Assembly: GCA_902729315.2 (NCBI GenBank)
Contig: LR746267.1
Coordinates: 9,914,424-9,978,423 of the forward strand
DNA length: 64,000 bases
Reading direction: 5' to 3'
Source: Spirodela intermedia
Taxonomy: Eukaryota > Streptophyta > Magnoliopsida > Alismatales > Araceae
The notes beneath the pieces were generated by a model. The model ran no database searches. It was given only the letters and a program-made list of their open reading frames with translations, and was not told the origin of the DNA. The number at the start of each line of letters is the position of its first letter. The first letter of the stretch is position 1. Below, piece by piece: positions 1 through 11,274 of the stretch. Position numbers and translations under genes: made by a program.

Positions 1-1770
1 ATGTTATTATCTAAAGATGTGCCTTTTAATTTTGATGAGAAATGTTTTGAGTCTTTTTTTGAAATAAAAAAATTACTTACCGAGGCACCTATTTTACAAG
101 CTCCTCATTAGTCCCTTCTTTTTGAAATAATATGTGATGTATTGAATTATGTAGTGGGAGCCATTCTAGGACAAATAAAAGAGTCAAAACTCATAAAAAT
201 TTCATATGCTAGTAAAACTATATCTGATGCTTAGTTAAATTATACCACGACTGAAAAAGAGTTGTTAGCTATAGTATTTTCATTAGAAAGGTTTATATCA
301 TATATTTTCAGAGCTAAAATTATTATTTATATTAATCATGCGGTATTAAAATATTTGTTAAATAAGAAAGATGTAAAGCCACATTTATTAAGATGTATTT
401 TATTGTTGCTGGAATTTGACTTAGAAATAAAAGATAAAAAAGGTTTCAAGAATGTTGTTGCTGACCTTCTTTCTAGATTAAGTGATACAAGAATAAATGC
501 AGCACTTTTACGAGACGCATTTTTAGATGAACAATTGATGGCAGCTCAACATCAACCATCACCATAGTATGCACATATTGTTAATTTTCTAGTTTCTAGA
601 AAAATTCCAGAACAATAGGATAAGAACATAAAACATCATTTCTTTTTTAAGATTATAAATTATTTTTAGTATGATCTTGATTTATATTACTTGGGCAATG
701 ATCAAATTTTAGGAGATGTTCTCCTGAAGAAGAATATCATAGCATTGTTAACATGTGCCATTCATCTAATTGTGGAGGATATTTCTTTGGACTAAAAATA
801 ATTGCAATTTTTTTTTTAGTGTGGTTTTTATTGGCCTACAATCATTAGAGATTCTATAGAATTTAGTAGAACATGTATTTCATGCCAATTTATAGGTAAC
901 ATTAGTAAAAAAGATGAAATGCCTTCGTAATTTTTGATGTATGGGGAATAGATTTTATGGGTCCTTTCTCATCAGCTGAAAAATATGAATATATTCTACT
1001 GGTTGATTATGTGTCTAAGTAGGTGGAAGCTATTCCTACTAGAACTAATGATCATAAAATCGTGATGAAATTTGTGTAAGAAAATAATTTTTCGAGATTT
1101 GGATGTCCAAGAGTGATTATTAGTGATGGAAGAACCCATTTTACAAATAAATAGTTCAAGGAACTGTTGAAAAAAAATGGAGTACACCATAGAGTAGCCA
1201 CTCCATATCATTCCCAAACAAACGACAAGCTAAAGTAGCAAATAGGAAAATTCAGAAAATTTTGAGAAAATAGTTAGATCAGATATGAAAGATTGGCCCA
1301 TAAAATTACAAGATCTATTATGGGCTTATAGAACAACTTAAAAAATTCCATAAATATGTCTCCATTTTGTCTCATTTTTAGAAAGTCATATCATCTTTCT
1401 GTGGAAATAGAGCATAAAACATTATGGGCTATAAGAAATTTATATATAGATGAAAAATCAACTAGTGGGCATAGAATTTTTTAGCTACATGAACTAGAGG
1501 AGTTGAGGAATGAAGCTTATGAAAATCATAGAATATATAAAGAAAAAACTAAAACTTTTCATGATAAATACATCAATAGAAAAAAATTGATGTTGGACAA
1601 AAAGTGTGGTTATATGATTCTAGGCTGAAATTATTCTCACAAAAATTAAAATCAAAACGAACATGGCCTTATGTGGTGGAAGAGACATGATCATGGGGCT
1701 ATAATGATTAAAGATCTTAAAAGTGATCATAACTTTAAGACAAATGGACAGCGGCTTAAACATTACATAG
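1..1770 (+). mobile_element. Degraded Ty3/gypsy retrotransposon, 3' part of pol
   Basis: Conceptual translation with frame changes gives, in order, the end of reverse transcriptase with the RNase H-like region (about 1-530, including the TTEKELLAIVF block at about 247-279 and a DLLSRL end near 463-482), a remnant of the H2C2 zinc finger (a CIS-C pair near 865-880) and the integrase core (about 930-1250, including [19 protein letters not shown] and TPYHSQ blocks). This order (RT-RNase H-integrase) is the Ty3/gypsy arrangement. The element is dead: in-frame stops occur at 109, 232, 1020, 1077, 1152 and 1236, mostly TAG or TAA where the family has Gln or Trp, as expected from C-to-T decay of methylated DNA. 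Its 5' half lies outside the window; its 3' LTR is most likely the one at 5357-7090. Confidence 0.88.
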
Positions 1771-2939
1771 AACATGAATGTCTTGTAGAAAAAGAAATTT
1801 TATTATTAAAAGAAATTCAAGAGTAAGATTAATGTGTCCAGCTGAAGACATTAAATTCAATGCTACATGGGAGGTAACTCATGGTCTTTTTTTCATTTTG
1901 TTTTTTTTAAGCTCTATTTTTCTTAAAATTTTGTTGTACTTTTTTCTGTATTTGTTTTTTTTTCGAAAAAGTGCAAGAGGAGAAGTGTAAGATGAAGTGA
2001 AAAATTAAAAACAAACTTGAGGTGATTTGTTTCTAAGCTTTATCATTTATGACAATATTTTTAGTGCTTAACTTTGCATATCTGCATGCTTCACTTGAAA
2101 ATTATATTTTCTGTATATTCTATTTCGATTTTTTTGTGTCATTAGGGACAATGTCATTTTTAAGTTGGGGGGTGAAGTATTGATTCTTAATTTATGGTGT
2201 GTGACGATTGAAAGTATGTGTCTGTATTTTTTTCATGCTCACTTAGAACAACAACTAAAAAAAAATAATCAGAAAAACTACATCTATTTTCTGGTTTTCT
2301 ATTAGGAATAATAGACTGTCAAAAATAGTAGAGAAAAAACAGCTCGAAATTTGAAATTCTAGAGACCCTTTCCTCACATTTCAATCTTTTAGATATATAT
2401 TACTGAAATTTAAAATTACCACTATAAAGAGGATTGTTTTGATTTATTTTTGACAAATTTATTGTCGCTAAAAATAGAACTGAAAATAGAAAGTAGAACT
2501 GTTATAATTATCTAATTTACAAATTTCTTATATCATATTGTATGCACGAAAAATTAAATGAATGAGATTGATTGATACCAAAAGATACTAGGAAGATTAT
2601 TATTGAGTTAAAAGGATGATTTAGTAGTATGAAATGTTGGAATACTCCTTATATACATGATAGGTAATATGAATTTGATTTTACAAATTTTCACTTCAAG
2701 ATCTTGATGGATAGTATTTATTTGATGTGAAAATTTAATTGATCATTTGAGTTTAATAGAGATTTTTACACCCTAATTTATAACACTTGTGAGGAGAAAT
2801 CACTTATTTTGAAAAAACAGAGAGAGTAATGTGAAAAATCTAGAAACAAAGAGTACAAATGGAGGGTGTGAAACATTATTTTTATTGTCAAAATTTGTAT
2901 ATAGGAAAAGCTACTTATCCACTATATATATATAAAAGA
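1771..2939 (+). other. AT-rich untranslated 3' internal region of the gypsy element
   Basis: No gene is visible. The stretch follows the integrase remnant and is AT-rich. At about 2149-2173 an agggacaatgt block is followed by a purine-rich run (AAGTTGGGGGGTG) that looks like a polypurine tract, but no LTR start can be shown behind it. The region continues at 4999-5343 after the inserted solo LTR, up to the better-supported polypurine tract at 5344. Confidence 0.5.
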
Positions 2940-3480
2940 AAAAGTGATGGCGAGTGGGACCCGTCTCTATCAGCTCAAGAGACACCAGTAGTTCGAGTTT
3001 AGCCTGATCGACGTGCGAAGACGAAAGAGCCTGGCTTTCGCTACACGGCCTAGTCCTTCGGGATGACGACATTCCACCTCTACGACGACGACGAGCTCGA
3101 GCTCACCCCATATCTTTCTTGGTATTTTCATGTTGACTTGTTGGGCCTCCATTTGTGTGTTAGCGGGCCCAATTCTATGTGTGTGTGCTGTTGTTTGTGT
3201 CTTCCTTTCTTTAGGGTTTTATCGGGTCTCTCTTTGAGGCCCAATTAAAACCCTAAGGGGGGGGGCCTATGTGTCTTTCCTTTTGGGCCTCTTTTGGGGC
3301 TTATTTGGGTCTTCATTTTAGGCCCACTTAAGCACCGTAAGAGGGCCCTCCTCTTTCTCCTTTTAGGAGAGCTTATTGGGTCTCTCTTAAGAGGCCCAAT
3401 AAGCCCCTTTGTAGCCTTTGAGGCTTATAGGCTTGAGGGCCTCAAGTGGGCCCACCTCCCCTTAGCCCACTTGTGAGCCC

Positions 3481-3492
3481 CCATATAAGGGG
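3481..3492 (+). promoter_or_regulatory. TATA box of the solo LTR
   Basis: CCATATAAGGGG lies about 540 bp into the LTR, just before a run of C and a GAGAGCGCCG segment that could hold the transcription start. It fits an LTR U3/R junction. Activity cannot be judged from sequence. Confidence 0.5.
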
Positions 3493-4205
3493 AGGTAGGA
3501 CCCCCCCTCAAGAGAGCGCCGTATTTTTGAGAGAAATTATCGTTGTGAGTCATCTTCCTCGTAACCTAGAATATGGAGGGAAGGAGGGAGAGGAAGGCCG
3601 TCGATACCCTGAGGACTTCGTTCACCGTGACGCTGCTGCCGGAGAAGTTCCGCCGCCGCCTGAGACCACGGCCGCCGCCGGACATCTCCCTTGCCGCCCG
3701 TGAGATCGCCGCCGTCACCGGACGAAACGGACGCGGTTGCCGCTGCAACCGCCGCCGCCTCTGCTGGAACCCCGTCACGCCGTCGTGACGAAAGGGGCTC
3801 GCTTCGCCTCGCTACGAGCCGTCGCCGAGCACTCCGCCGGAGTCTCTCGACTCCTGGTTCGTCTGCCACCTCTTCCTCCGGAACTCCACCATAAACTCGC
3901 CGGAGCCGCCCTCCGCCGCTCCGCCCAGTCGCTGGCCGTTCGCCGACGAACGCCGACCTGCCGCCGACGTCGGAAGAGACCCTGCTGCCGTGCCGACGAG
4001 CCAGGTCCAATCCAAGCTCCGCACAGGCCCCCGCCAGAGTTTCCCGACGATCCGCCGCCGTCGCGCCGTTCCCGGCGCCGCCTAGACCAGGAGGGCTCCA
4101 CCCTCCCTGGTATCGCCGGCCGGATCGTCTCCTTCCTCTGCTCCGCTTCCCGGCGCCGCCAGAGAAGGCCGACCTTTCCGGCGACGGTTGGGTCTCCGCC
4201 CAACC

Positions 4206-4295
4206 GCTCACGCTCGGCATTCCCGCCGAAGAGCCGCTGACGCTTGGCATTCCTGCCGAAGCGCCGCAGACGCTCGGCCTTCCCGCCGAAGCGCT
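4206..4295. repeat. Three tandem 30-bp units inside the solo LTR
   Basis: Three consecutive 30-bp units share the core GACGCTCGGCATTCCCGCCG with a few substitutions each. A second local duplication of about 38 bp (cores CGTGCCCTTCGGCCCACC and CGTGCCCTTTGGCCCACC) starts at 4361 and 4399. Both lie in the GC-rich leader of the LTR. Confidence 0.75.
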
Positions 4296-5343
4296 GCCGC
4301 CGCGCGCGCCCCCGCGCGCCGGCTCTTGCGGCCCGCGCGCCCACCCGGCGCCACTGCCCGCGTGCCCTTCGGCCCACCAGCGGGCCCACGCCCGCTAGCG
4401 TGCCCTTTGGCCCACCTGCAGGCCCACGCCCACGTTGACTGTGCCACGCCCTAAGACGACGACTTCCGTGACTCTCGACCAAGACCGACCGTCGACGCTG
4501 AGCATCGCTCTTCACTGGACGTCTCTGCCTTTGTCAGATCTCTGCTCCGTCACGACCCGTCGGGCTATGCAGCCCTGAAGGTTAGCTCCGTACCCCTTCC
4601 TCTTAAGTTTAATTATCTCTCGAAGGGTTTTCTTAGCTCGTCTCCTCCGCCATCAGGAGAACGTAGAAAGGATAGGATGGTTATTGGATTGTGACTTCCG
4701 ACACTACGCCGGATTTACCACCGTTTGTGAGCTGCAGCCCTAGGCTACCTCACGACGATTGTTCCGCCATCTGTCCGGTGGACCGAGAGGGCCTCTCACT
4801 TACCATCGTCGAGTGTTTCCCTGAGTTGTCCTGGGTTGATAACGCATATTGGTACGCCTGCCTGTGCTTAGGTTACATGGTCAGACCTAGAGTCTAGGGT
4901 CTAAACATTCTTATCAGATCGGTCCGACTACCCCATCCTGAGACTTGAGTTTCATTGATCAGGTATAGGGAGTTTTCACCCCATCCTACATCAAAAAGAA
5001 GAAATATAGAATAAAATTTAAAAATCAAGTCATGAAAAAAAGAAAATATAAGATAATTATTATTCTTGAATGAGTATTGATAATTAGAACATCCTGTAAA
5101 TATATCTATGAGTGAAGAAGTGATAAAGATGTGAATAGAAGAAGTGAAGTCTAGATTTTTATTCCAAAGAGTACTTAAACATTTAAATGCTTGACATCAT
5201 TCTTAAATACTTGATATAAGAATCCAAAGTGTCTAAAGAAGCATCATTTCTAATTGTATTTTTTTTATGTATTGAAATATGATGTTTGAGATTTGTGAAT
5301 TTTTATGTTTATAATTCTATTCCTAAGGGACTAGCAATGATTT

Positions 5344-5356
5344 AAGTTGGAAGGTG
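5344..5356 (+). other. Polypurine tract of the gypsy element
   Basis: AAGTTGGAAGGTG lies directly before the LTR at 5357. The same block (GGGACTAGCAATGATTTAAG, then TTGGAGGGTG) occurs on the minus strand at 25455-25487 directly before another LTR start (TGATAAC), which supports its reading as the plus-strand priming site. Confidence 0.7.
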
Positions 5357-7090
5357 TAATAAGTCTTCATTATCATGTGTTAATAATAAGTAAATAATAT
5401 AGTTTTAGCCTTAACTCTTGATAAATAGACTTATATTTGTGTTAAAGTGTAAAAAGTGGTTTTCAGTTGATTAATGTGAATTTTTGGCTAATTATGTGAT
5501 TTTTTAAAGAATTTATATGACTTTTATAGTCCTATTTTTGAGATAAATGAAGAAAAAAATAAAAATAAAAATATAGCAAAAGGGGGGGGACCCACCGGCC
5601 AACCGGGCCCCACAAGCGGGTCGAAAGTGTAATCAGGGGGAGCTGTGAGTAGGGGCTCGAGTGACTAAGACCAATGAGGGCATATGTGTGCCACTCCTCT
5701 TCCACATCACTAGTGGCTAGTCGGCTGTGGGGCAAGGAGTGGTCGTACACACAGGAAAAAGAGACTCATTACTTACAAATGTGATATTACTATATATTGG
5801 CCCAAAACTTTGGTGTACAAGTGATGTGGGATTAAACCCGCGTCACACCTTCCCTCAAAAGTTTTCTAAGATTTTAGTATTTAAACTACCCCTTAGTTAT
5901 AATAGAGATATATTATACTTGATAAGGATATTAGAGTACTTATTTCAATCTCTCTTATGCAGGCGGGCAATCGGCGTAGGTTCGAATCCTCCCAGAGCCA
6001 AAACTCCTATTTTTATTTGATTATCGTGACTTTCTTGTAGATCACCAGTGAAGGATTAAGTTGCTAGAATCGCTAGATCATTGGTGAAAATCTTATCAAT
6101 GTGATTAGCAAAGTATTGTTACTAAAATTGCTAGACGATTCGTGATTAAAGGATCATGAATCCACTGAGTAAATCATCTCCGATTGATCGATGAACAAGT
6201 CATTATTAGGAAGAAGACGATTCGCTGTGAGGTGAGTCGTCACCTCTTGAGAGTGTACCGGATGCAATGAAGAGCCTCCTCTTGCTGCGCAGACCTGAGG
6301 ATAAAGCACCCCAACACGCGCCCCACCTCCATCTAGCTCATTTTCATCGGGTGGAGAGTCGCAAAATTGTTGTTTTTTCGCTCTACTGGGTGACAATCAC
6401 TACAGACGATTCGACGACCCATTTTATTGATCTCTAGACTTCGCAAAGAGATCTAGAGATTACCCACGTCTTCCTTATCTAAGGAGAGCCTTCAAGACCA
6501 TGGAGACTGCATGACAATTCTTCTGAACGCTCAGAATGCTGGTGCATCACCGATGCATCGCCGACGCATCGCCGCCACGATGCCAGAACTCTATTTTCTT
6601 ACTTTCAACTTAATTTCTACTTCATTTAGTGATAATTTGTGTGATTTAAATTTACCAAGTTATACTTCATTCAATTACGATTCTTCTAGCTTTTACAGAT
6701 CTTAATTTGATCAATTAAATCATTTGTAATCGCTTTGACTTCATTTAATCACTTACGTAAAAATCATCTGTCCGATTTGTGTTTGTCGGGTGCTGGTGTC
6801 ATCCTAACATCTGCACCCATATTTTCCTTTTTCATAAATTTTAAATATATTTTATTTTTATTTTTATTTTTTAGTATAAAATTTATAAAAAATCATATTC
6901 TTTGAAGAAAATTCTAAAAAATTAAGTCCTTGTGATCAACCTAAAAAATTACCACTATTTTTGAAAGTTTTATTGAATTATACTTGATATATTTATTCAG
7001 AAATACTTCTAAATATCTAAAAATTGATATTTTCTCCTTTTATAAATTTTAAATTTACGTTATTTACTATACAATGACTAAGTCACGTCA
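5357..7090 (+). mobile_element. 3' LTR of the gypsy element (LTR family X, copy 1)
   Basis: Copies at 8749-10487 (same strand) and 20386-21800 (opposite strand) define the ends: TGATAAGTC at the start (here TAATAAGTC, one G-to-A change) and GACTAAGTCACGTCA at the end. A polypurine tract immediately precedes it, so this is a true 3' LTR and not a solo LTR. After it the copia integrase sequence begins abruptly at 7091. It contains a GC-richer middle, a tRNA T-arm-like block at about 5976-6000, and an antisense open frame at 6154-6396. Flanks (AGGTG and ATTGG) do not match, as expected when the left flank is internal element sequence. Confidence 0.87.
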
Positions 7091-8748
7091 ATTGGACCAT
7101 GCTATTTCAAGCTGGTTTGTCAAAGAACTTTTGGGCAAAAACTGTTAACACAGCTTGCTACGTGGTTAACAAATCTTCATCTAATAGTCATTTAGTTGAA
7201 AACTCTTGAGGAGGTATGGTCTGGTTCTCTTACCAATTATTCTCACCTCAGAAATTTCTATTGCCTTAGATATGCTCATGTCATAGGTGACAAGTTGGAG
7301 CCAAGGGTGCAGAAGTACATATTCATGGGCTATGCACAGACATAGGGTGTGAAGGGGTATCGATTGGGATACACTGATCCTCTATCACCAAAGTTTATGA
7401 TCAAGATAAATGTGCCTTTTGATAAGTATGATGAAGAGAAGTCGACAACAAAGGAAGGAGATCAAGTTAGTAGTAAGCAAGTAGAGTTAGAGGTGAATCT
7501 CATACGATATAGTGCAAGAGGAGACAACTAAAGCTCAAAAAGAGTCAACGAATATAGTAATAGAGGAAGTCCCTCAACAGTAGCCTAGTATTGCAAGAAA
7601 TAGGTGGCGAAGGACAATCAGATCACTTAATAGGTACTTTGATATGGTAGCCTTTGCTTTATTTGTTATAGACGAAGTTGGAGGGATAGAACTATGTTCT
7701 TACATAGAGGCTATGACTATCGATGACTCTTCAAAGTAGCAATTAACCATGCAAGAAGAGATGGAGTCTCTAGAGAAGAACAAGACATGGAAGTTTGTAA
7801 AGATACCACATGGTCAAAAGATTGTAGGGTGCAAGTGAGTCTTCAAGAAGAAGGAAAAAATTGTGGCTGGAGAAGGTGTTAGACTTAAAGTACGTTGGTG
7901 ACGTAGGGCTTCACACAACGAGAATGTATTGAATTCAATGAGATTTTCTATCATGTGGTAAGACATACATCAATTCGTGTCTTATTAGCTATTGTTGTTT
8001 CACTGTCTCAAAAATAATTTAGACGATGTTGGAACAGTTTGACATGATAGGATCTAAAGTTATAATTACTCTATTAGCAGCTCATTTCAAGTTGTCTATT
8101 GAAGATTCACGTAAGATAGAGAAGAAAATGGAGCTAATGAATAGGATTCCATATACAAGTGCAATGGGAAATATTATGTATGTTATGATATGCACTTGTC
8201 TAGATATTTCTCATGCTGTTAGTGTGGTCAACAGGTACATAAGAAATCTAGAGAAGATCCATTGGGAGGCTGTAAAGTGGATTCTTCATTATCTCAAAGG
8301 CATTTTAGATGTGAGCTTGGTATTTCAAAAGGAAAGTAGTAACGATGGCCAATTGACTGGCTATGTGGATTCAGATTATGCTAGTGATTTGGATAAGAGG
8401 AGATCCTTGACAAGATATGTGTTTACTCTTTCAAGTTGTGCCATTAGTTGGAAGGCTATTCTATAGTCTACAGTGGCTTTGTCGATAACAAAAGCTGAAT
8501 ATGTGGCAATGATAGAAGTAGTGAAAGAAACTTTATGACTTCAAGATTTAGTTGACTATTTTGGTCTTATATAAGAGATGACTTTGGTGTACTATGATAG
8601 TTAGAGCACCATACATTTAACTAAGAATCAAATATTCCATAAGAGGATCAAACATATTGATGTCAAGTATCGCTTTATTCATGATGTTATCATGTAGGAA
8701 AAAGTTGATGTGAAGAAGGTTCATACAATAGAGAACCCCATGGATATG
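7091..8748 (+). mobile_element. Ty1/copia retrotransposon (element A), integrase end to RNase H, degraded
   Basis: Translation with frameshifts shows the C-terminal part of integrase (NFWAKTVNTACYVVNK at about 7120-7167), then part of reverse transcriptase and RNase H (GYVDSDYASD at about 8361-8390, TKAEYVA near 8491-8511, and a typical HTIENPMDM end at 8722-8748). Integrase before reverse transcriptase is the copia order. Several stops and an internal deletion near 7900-8030 make it non-functional. Its 5' part is cut off by the gypsy LTR ending at 7090, which implies that the gypsy element inserted into it. Its RNase H end is split by the solo LTR that follows. Confidence 0.88.
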
Positions 8749-10487
8749 TGATAAGTCTTCATTATCATGAATTAATAATTAGTAAATAATATAGTTTTAG
8801 CCTTCACTCATGATAAATAGACTTATATTTATGTTAAAGTGGGAAAAGTGGTTTTCAATTGATTAACGTGAAATTTTGGCTAATTATGTGATTTTCTACG
8901 AATTTTTATGATTTTTATAGTCTTATTTTTGAGACAAATGAAGAAAAAGAAATAAAAATAAAAATATAGCAAAATAGGAGGGACCTGCCGGTCAGCTGGG
9001 CTTACAAGTAGGTCGGAAGTGCAGTCGGGGAGGAGCCATGAGTAGGGGCTTGAGCGGCTAGGACCTATGAGGCCACATGTGCGCCACTCCCCTTCCATGT
9101 CACCGATGGCCAGCTAGGTGTGGGGTAAGGAGTGGTCGTATACACGATAGAAAGAGACTCATTACTTCCAAATGTAATATTACTATATATTCGTCTGAAA
9201 CATCGCCGCACAAGTGATGTGAGACTAAACCCACATCACACATTATCCCGAAGGGTTCAAAGATTTTAATACCTAAAATACCCCTTCTTTATAATAGAGA
9301 TATGCCATAATGACGTCACTTTATAAGGGCATTAGAGTAGTTATTTTAATCTCTTTCATGCAAGGGGGCAACCTGTGTGCATTCGAATCCTCCTAGAGCC
9401 AAAACTCATATTTTTATTTGATTATCGTAACTTTCCTACAGATTGCTGGTGAAGGATTAAGTTGTAAGAATCGCTAGATCATTGGTGAAAATCTTGTCAA
9501 TGTAATTCGCAGAGTATTGTTACTAAAATTGTTGAACGATTCACGATAAAATGGTTGTAAATTCATCGAGTAAATCATTTTTGATTGATCGACGAACAAA
9601 CCGTCGTCAAGAAGAGGACGATCTACCGAGAGACGAGTCGCCACCTCCTGAGAGTGTATCGGATGTGATGAAGAGTCTCCTCTTGGTGCACAGGCTTAAG
9701 GATGAGGCTCCCTAACGCGCTACACTTCTATTCAACTTTTCTTCGTCGGGTGATAGCCGCCGGAGAGCTGCAAAGTCGTCATTTTTTCGCTCTGCCGGGT
9801 GACAATTGTCGAAGACAATTTGACGATCCATTTTATTGATCTCTAGACTTCGTAAGGAGATCTAAAGATTGCCCACATCGTCCTTGTCCAACGAGAGCCT
9901 TCGAGGCCATAGACATTGCACGACGATTCTTCTGAACGCTCAGGATTCTGGTGCAACGCTGTCGCATCGACGCTAGAACTCTATTTTCCTACTTTCAACT
10001 TAATTTTTACTGCATTTAGTGATAATTTATGTGATTTAAATTTACCAAGCTATACTTCATTCAATTACGATTCTTCCGACTTTTATAGATCTTAATTTGA
10101 TCAACTAAATTGTTTATAATCGCTTACGTAAGAATCATCAAGTGGAACTCTATTTTCTCCCAATTCGTGTTCGTCAGGTGCTGACATCATCTTGACTTCT
10201 GCACCTTTATTTTCCTTTTTCGTGAATTTTAAATATATTTTATTTTTATTTTTAAGTATAAAATTTATAAAAAAATCGTATTTTTGAGTAAAATTTTGAA
10301 AAATTATCTAATGTTATATTACATCCCTGTGATCGACCTAAAAAATTACTACTATTTTTGGAAGTTTAATTGAATTATAATTAATATATTTGTTCAGAAA
10401 TACTTCTAAATATCCAAAAATTAATATGTTTTAGTTTTATAAATTTTAAATTTACGTGATTTACTATACAACGACTAAGTCACGTTA
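8749..10487 (+). mobile_element. Solo LTR of family X (copy 2), target duplication ATATG
   Basis: The LTR begins TGATAAGTCTTCATTATCAT and ends GACTAAGTCACGTTA. It is flanked by ATATG at 8744-8748 and 10488-10492. The copia reading frame stops at the left border and resumes in the same frame just after the right duplication, which proves insertion into an existing element. Contents match copy 1 along the whole length, including the T-arm-like block (about 9378-9403) and the antisense frame. No internal region remains. Confidence 0.93.
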
Positions 10488-10492
10488 ATATG

Positions 10493-10638
10493 CTTATGAA
10501 GATATTTTTCTCAAATAAGTTTGAACATTGCCTAAACTTGATTAGCTTACGGAGCACATGAGGAGAGCCCTAATGGGGCAATGGTGACTACGATAGTGAT
10601 GAAGTATTAAGCTCAAAAAGCCAAGTCAAGAGGAGAAT
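10493..10638 (+). mobile_element. RNase H tail and polypurine tract of copia element A
   Basis: The frame continues from 8748 across the solo LTR into the conserved last residues of copia RNase H (a KFEHCLNLI block at about 10517-10545), then ends. A purine-rich GTCAAGAGGAGAA at about 10625-10637 lies immediately before TGTCATTTAATG, which fits the polypurine tract and the start of the 3' LTR. Confidence 0.75.
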
Positions 10639-11235
10639 TGTCATTTAATGTGGCTTGACTTCTTTCAAGGCTGCCATATTAAATGCTTGCATTTAATGTG
10701 GAGAAGAGAAATAGAGTGTCAGGGAGAAACAGTCTGTCGGAAGACCAATTCTCATGAACTCAATGGTCCATTTATGGGCTGAGCAGCCCAGGAAATGGAA
10801 CAGTACAAACAGAAGAAAGAGAAACCATTCGACATGTTTTTCGAGGTTCTTACTAACATGGTTACTGAGGTGGCTGCGAGGTGCCTATAAATAGAGGGTC
10901 ACCTCTCCTCATTCGGGGAAGCATAGATCAACCCCCTTCTACCCTTGTTCCACCATAGAGAGAGAGTGTTTGGGAGAGAGCTTCCAAGGAAGATCTCTTG
11001 GATTGGTGAGTGCATCAAAGGCCCAAGATCAAGGTTTCGTTCCTTGAGATCTTGGAAGAGTCAAGATTAGGAATTTATTTTCTAGGTTCTTGAGGAGTGA
11101 TTCTTTTGTATTACTTTTCACATATAGTGGAGCTTTCATCATTGCTCATGGAGATAGGAGGCCAACGTGTCGGTACTCTTGTTGTGAGTTGTTCTTTCTT
11201 CTACTTTACTTCGTGTCGTGGGCATCGCTTCCATT
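10639..11235 (+). mobile_element. Probable 3' LTR of copia element A (right end approximate)
   Basis: It starts with TGTCATTTAATG directly after the polypurine tract. A strong TATA box (TATAAATAG, 10886-10894) is followed by a GAGAGAGAGTG leader, as in copia LTR promoters. The right end is not sharp; homology to the acyltransferase intron/exon 2 starts by about 11270, so the LTR must end before that. This places the copia insertion in the intron or 5' part of the broken acyltransferase copy that follows. Confidence 0.6.
10886..10894 (+). promoter_or_regulatory. TATA box of copia LTR
   Basis: TATAAATAG sits in the middle of the LTR, with a pyrimidine- and GA-rich leader following. It is a typical position for the LTR promoter. 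Confidence 0.55.
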
Positions 11236-11274
11236 GAAGTCCATATAGGACATCTTACTCTAATAAGTGAGCAG

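Larger units (their letters stand above)
2945..4993 (+). mobile_element. Solo LTR (2049 bp) with 5-bp target duplication AAAAG
   Basis: The segment starts TGATG and ends CATCA, a perfect 5-bp terminal inverted repeat, and is flanked by AAAAG on both sides (2940-2944 and 4994-4998), the hallmark of an integrated LTR. Base composition switches sharply from AT-rich flanks to a GC-rich interior at exactly these points. It has a TATA box near 3484 followed by a GC-rich leader, as in a promoter-bearing LTR. No internal region or second LTR is present, so it is a solo LTR left by LTR-LTR recombination. Orientation plus is inferred from the TATA box. The many GC-rich reading frames between 3537 and 4515 overlap on both strands and are not genes. 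The family looks unrelated to the AT-rich LTRs elsewhere in the window. Confidence 0.9.

Noticed and set aside
3537-4515. Several overlapping frames of up to 246 codons on both strands
   Set aside because: They lie in the GC-rich interior of a solo LTR with exact ends, are rich in Arg, Ala, Pro and Gly on both strands, and match no family. High GC removes stop codons by composition.
5976-6005. tRNA gene
   Set aside because: Only a T-arm and 3' end can be recognised; there is no matching acceptor 5' strand, D-arm or anticodon arm at the proper distance.
10639-11235. Promoter of a functional acyltransferase at 11218-11775
   Set aside because: The TATA box belongs to the copia LTR and the downstream coding piece lacks exon 1, has a large deletion and a frameshift.
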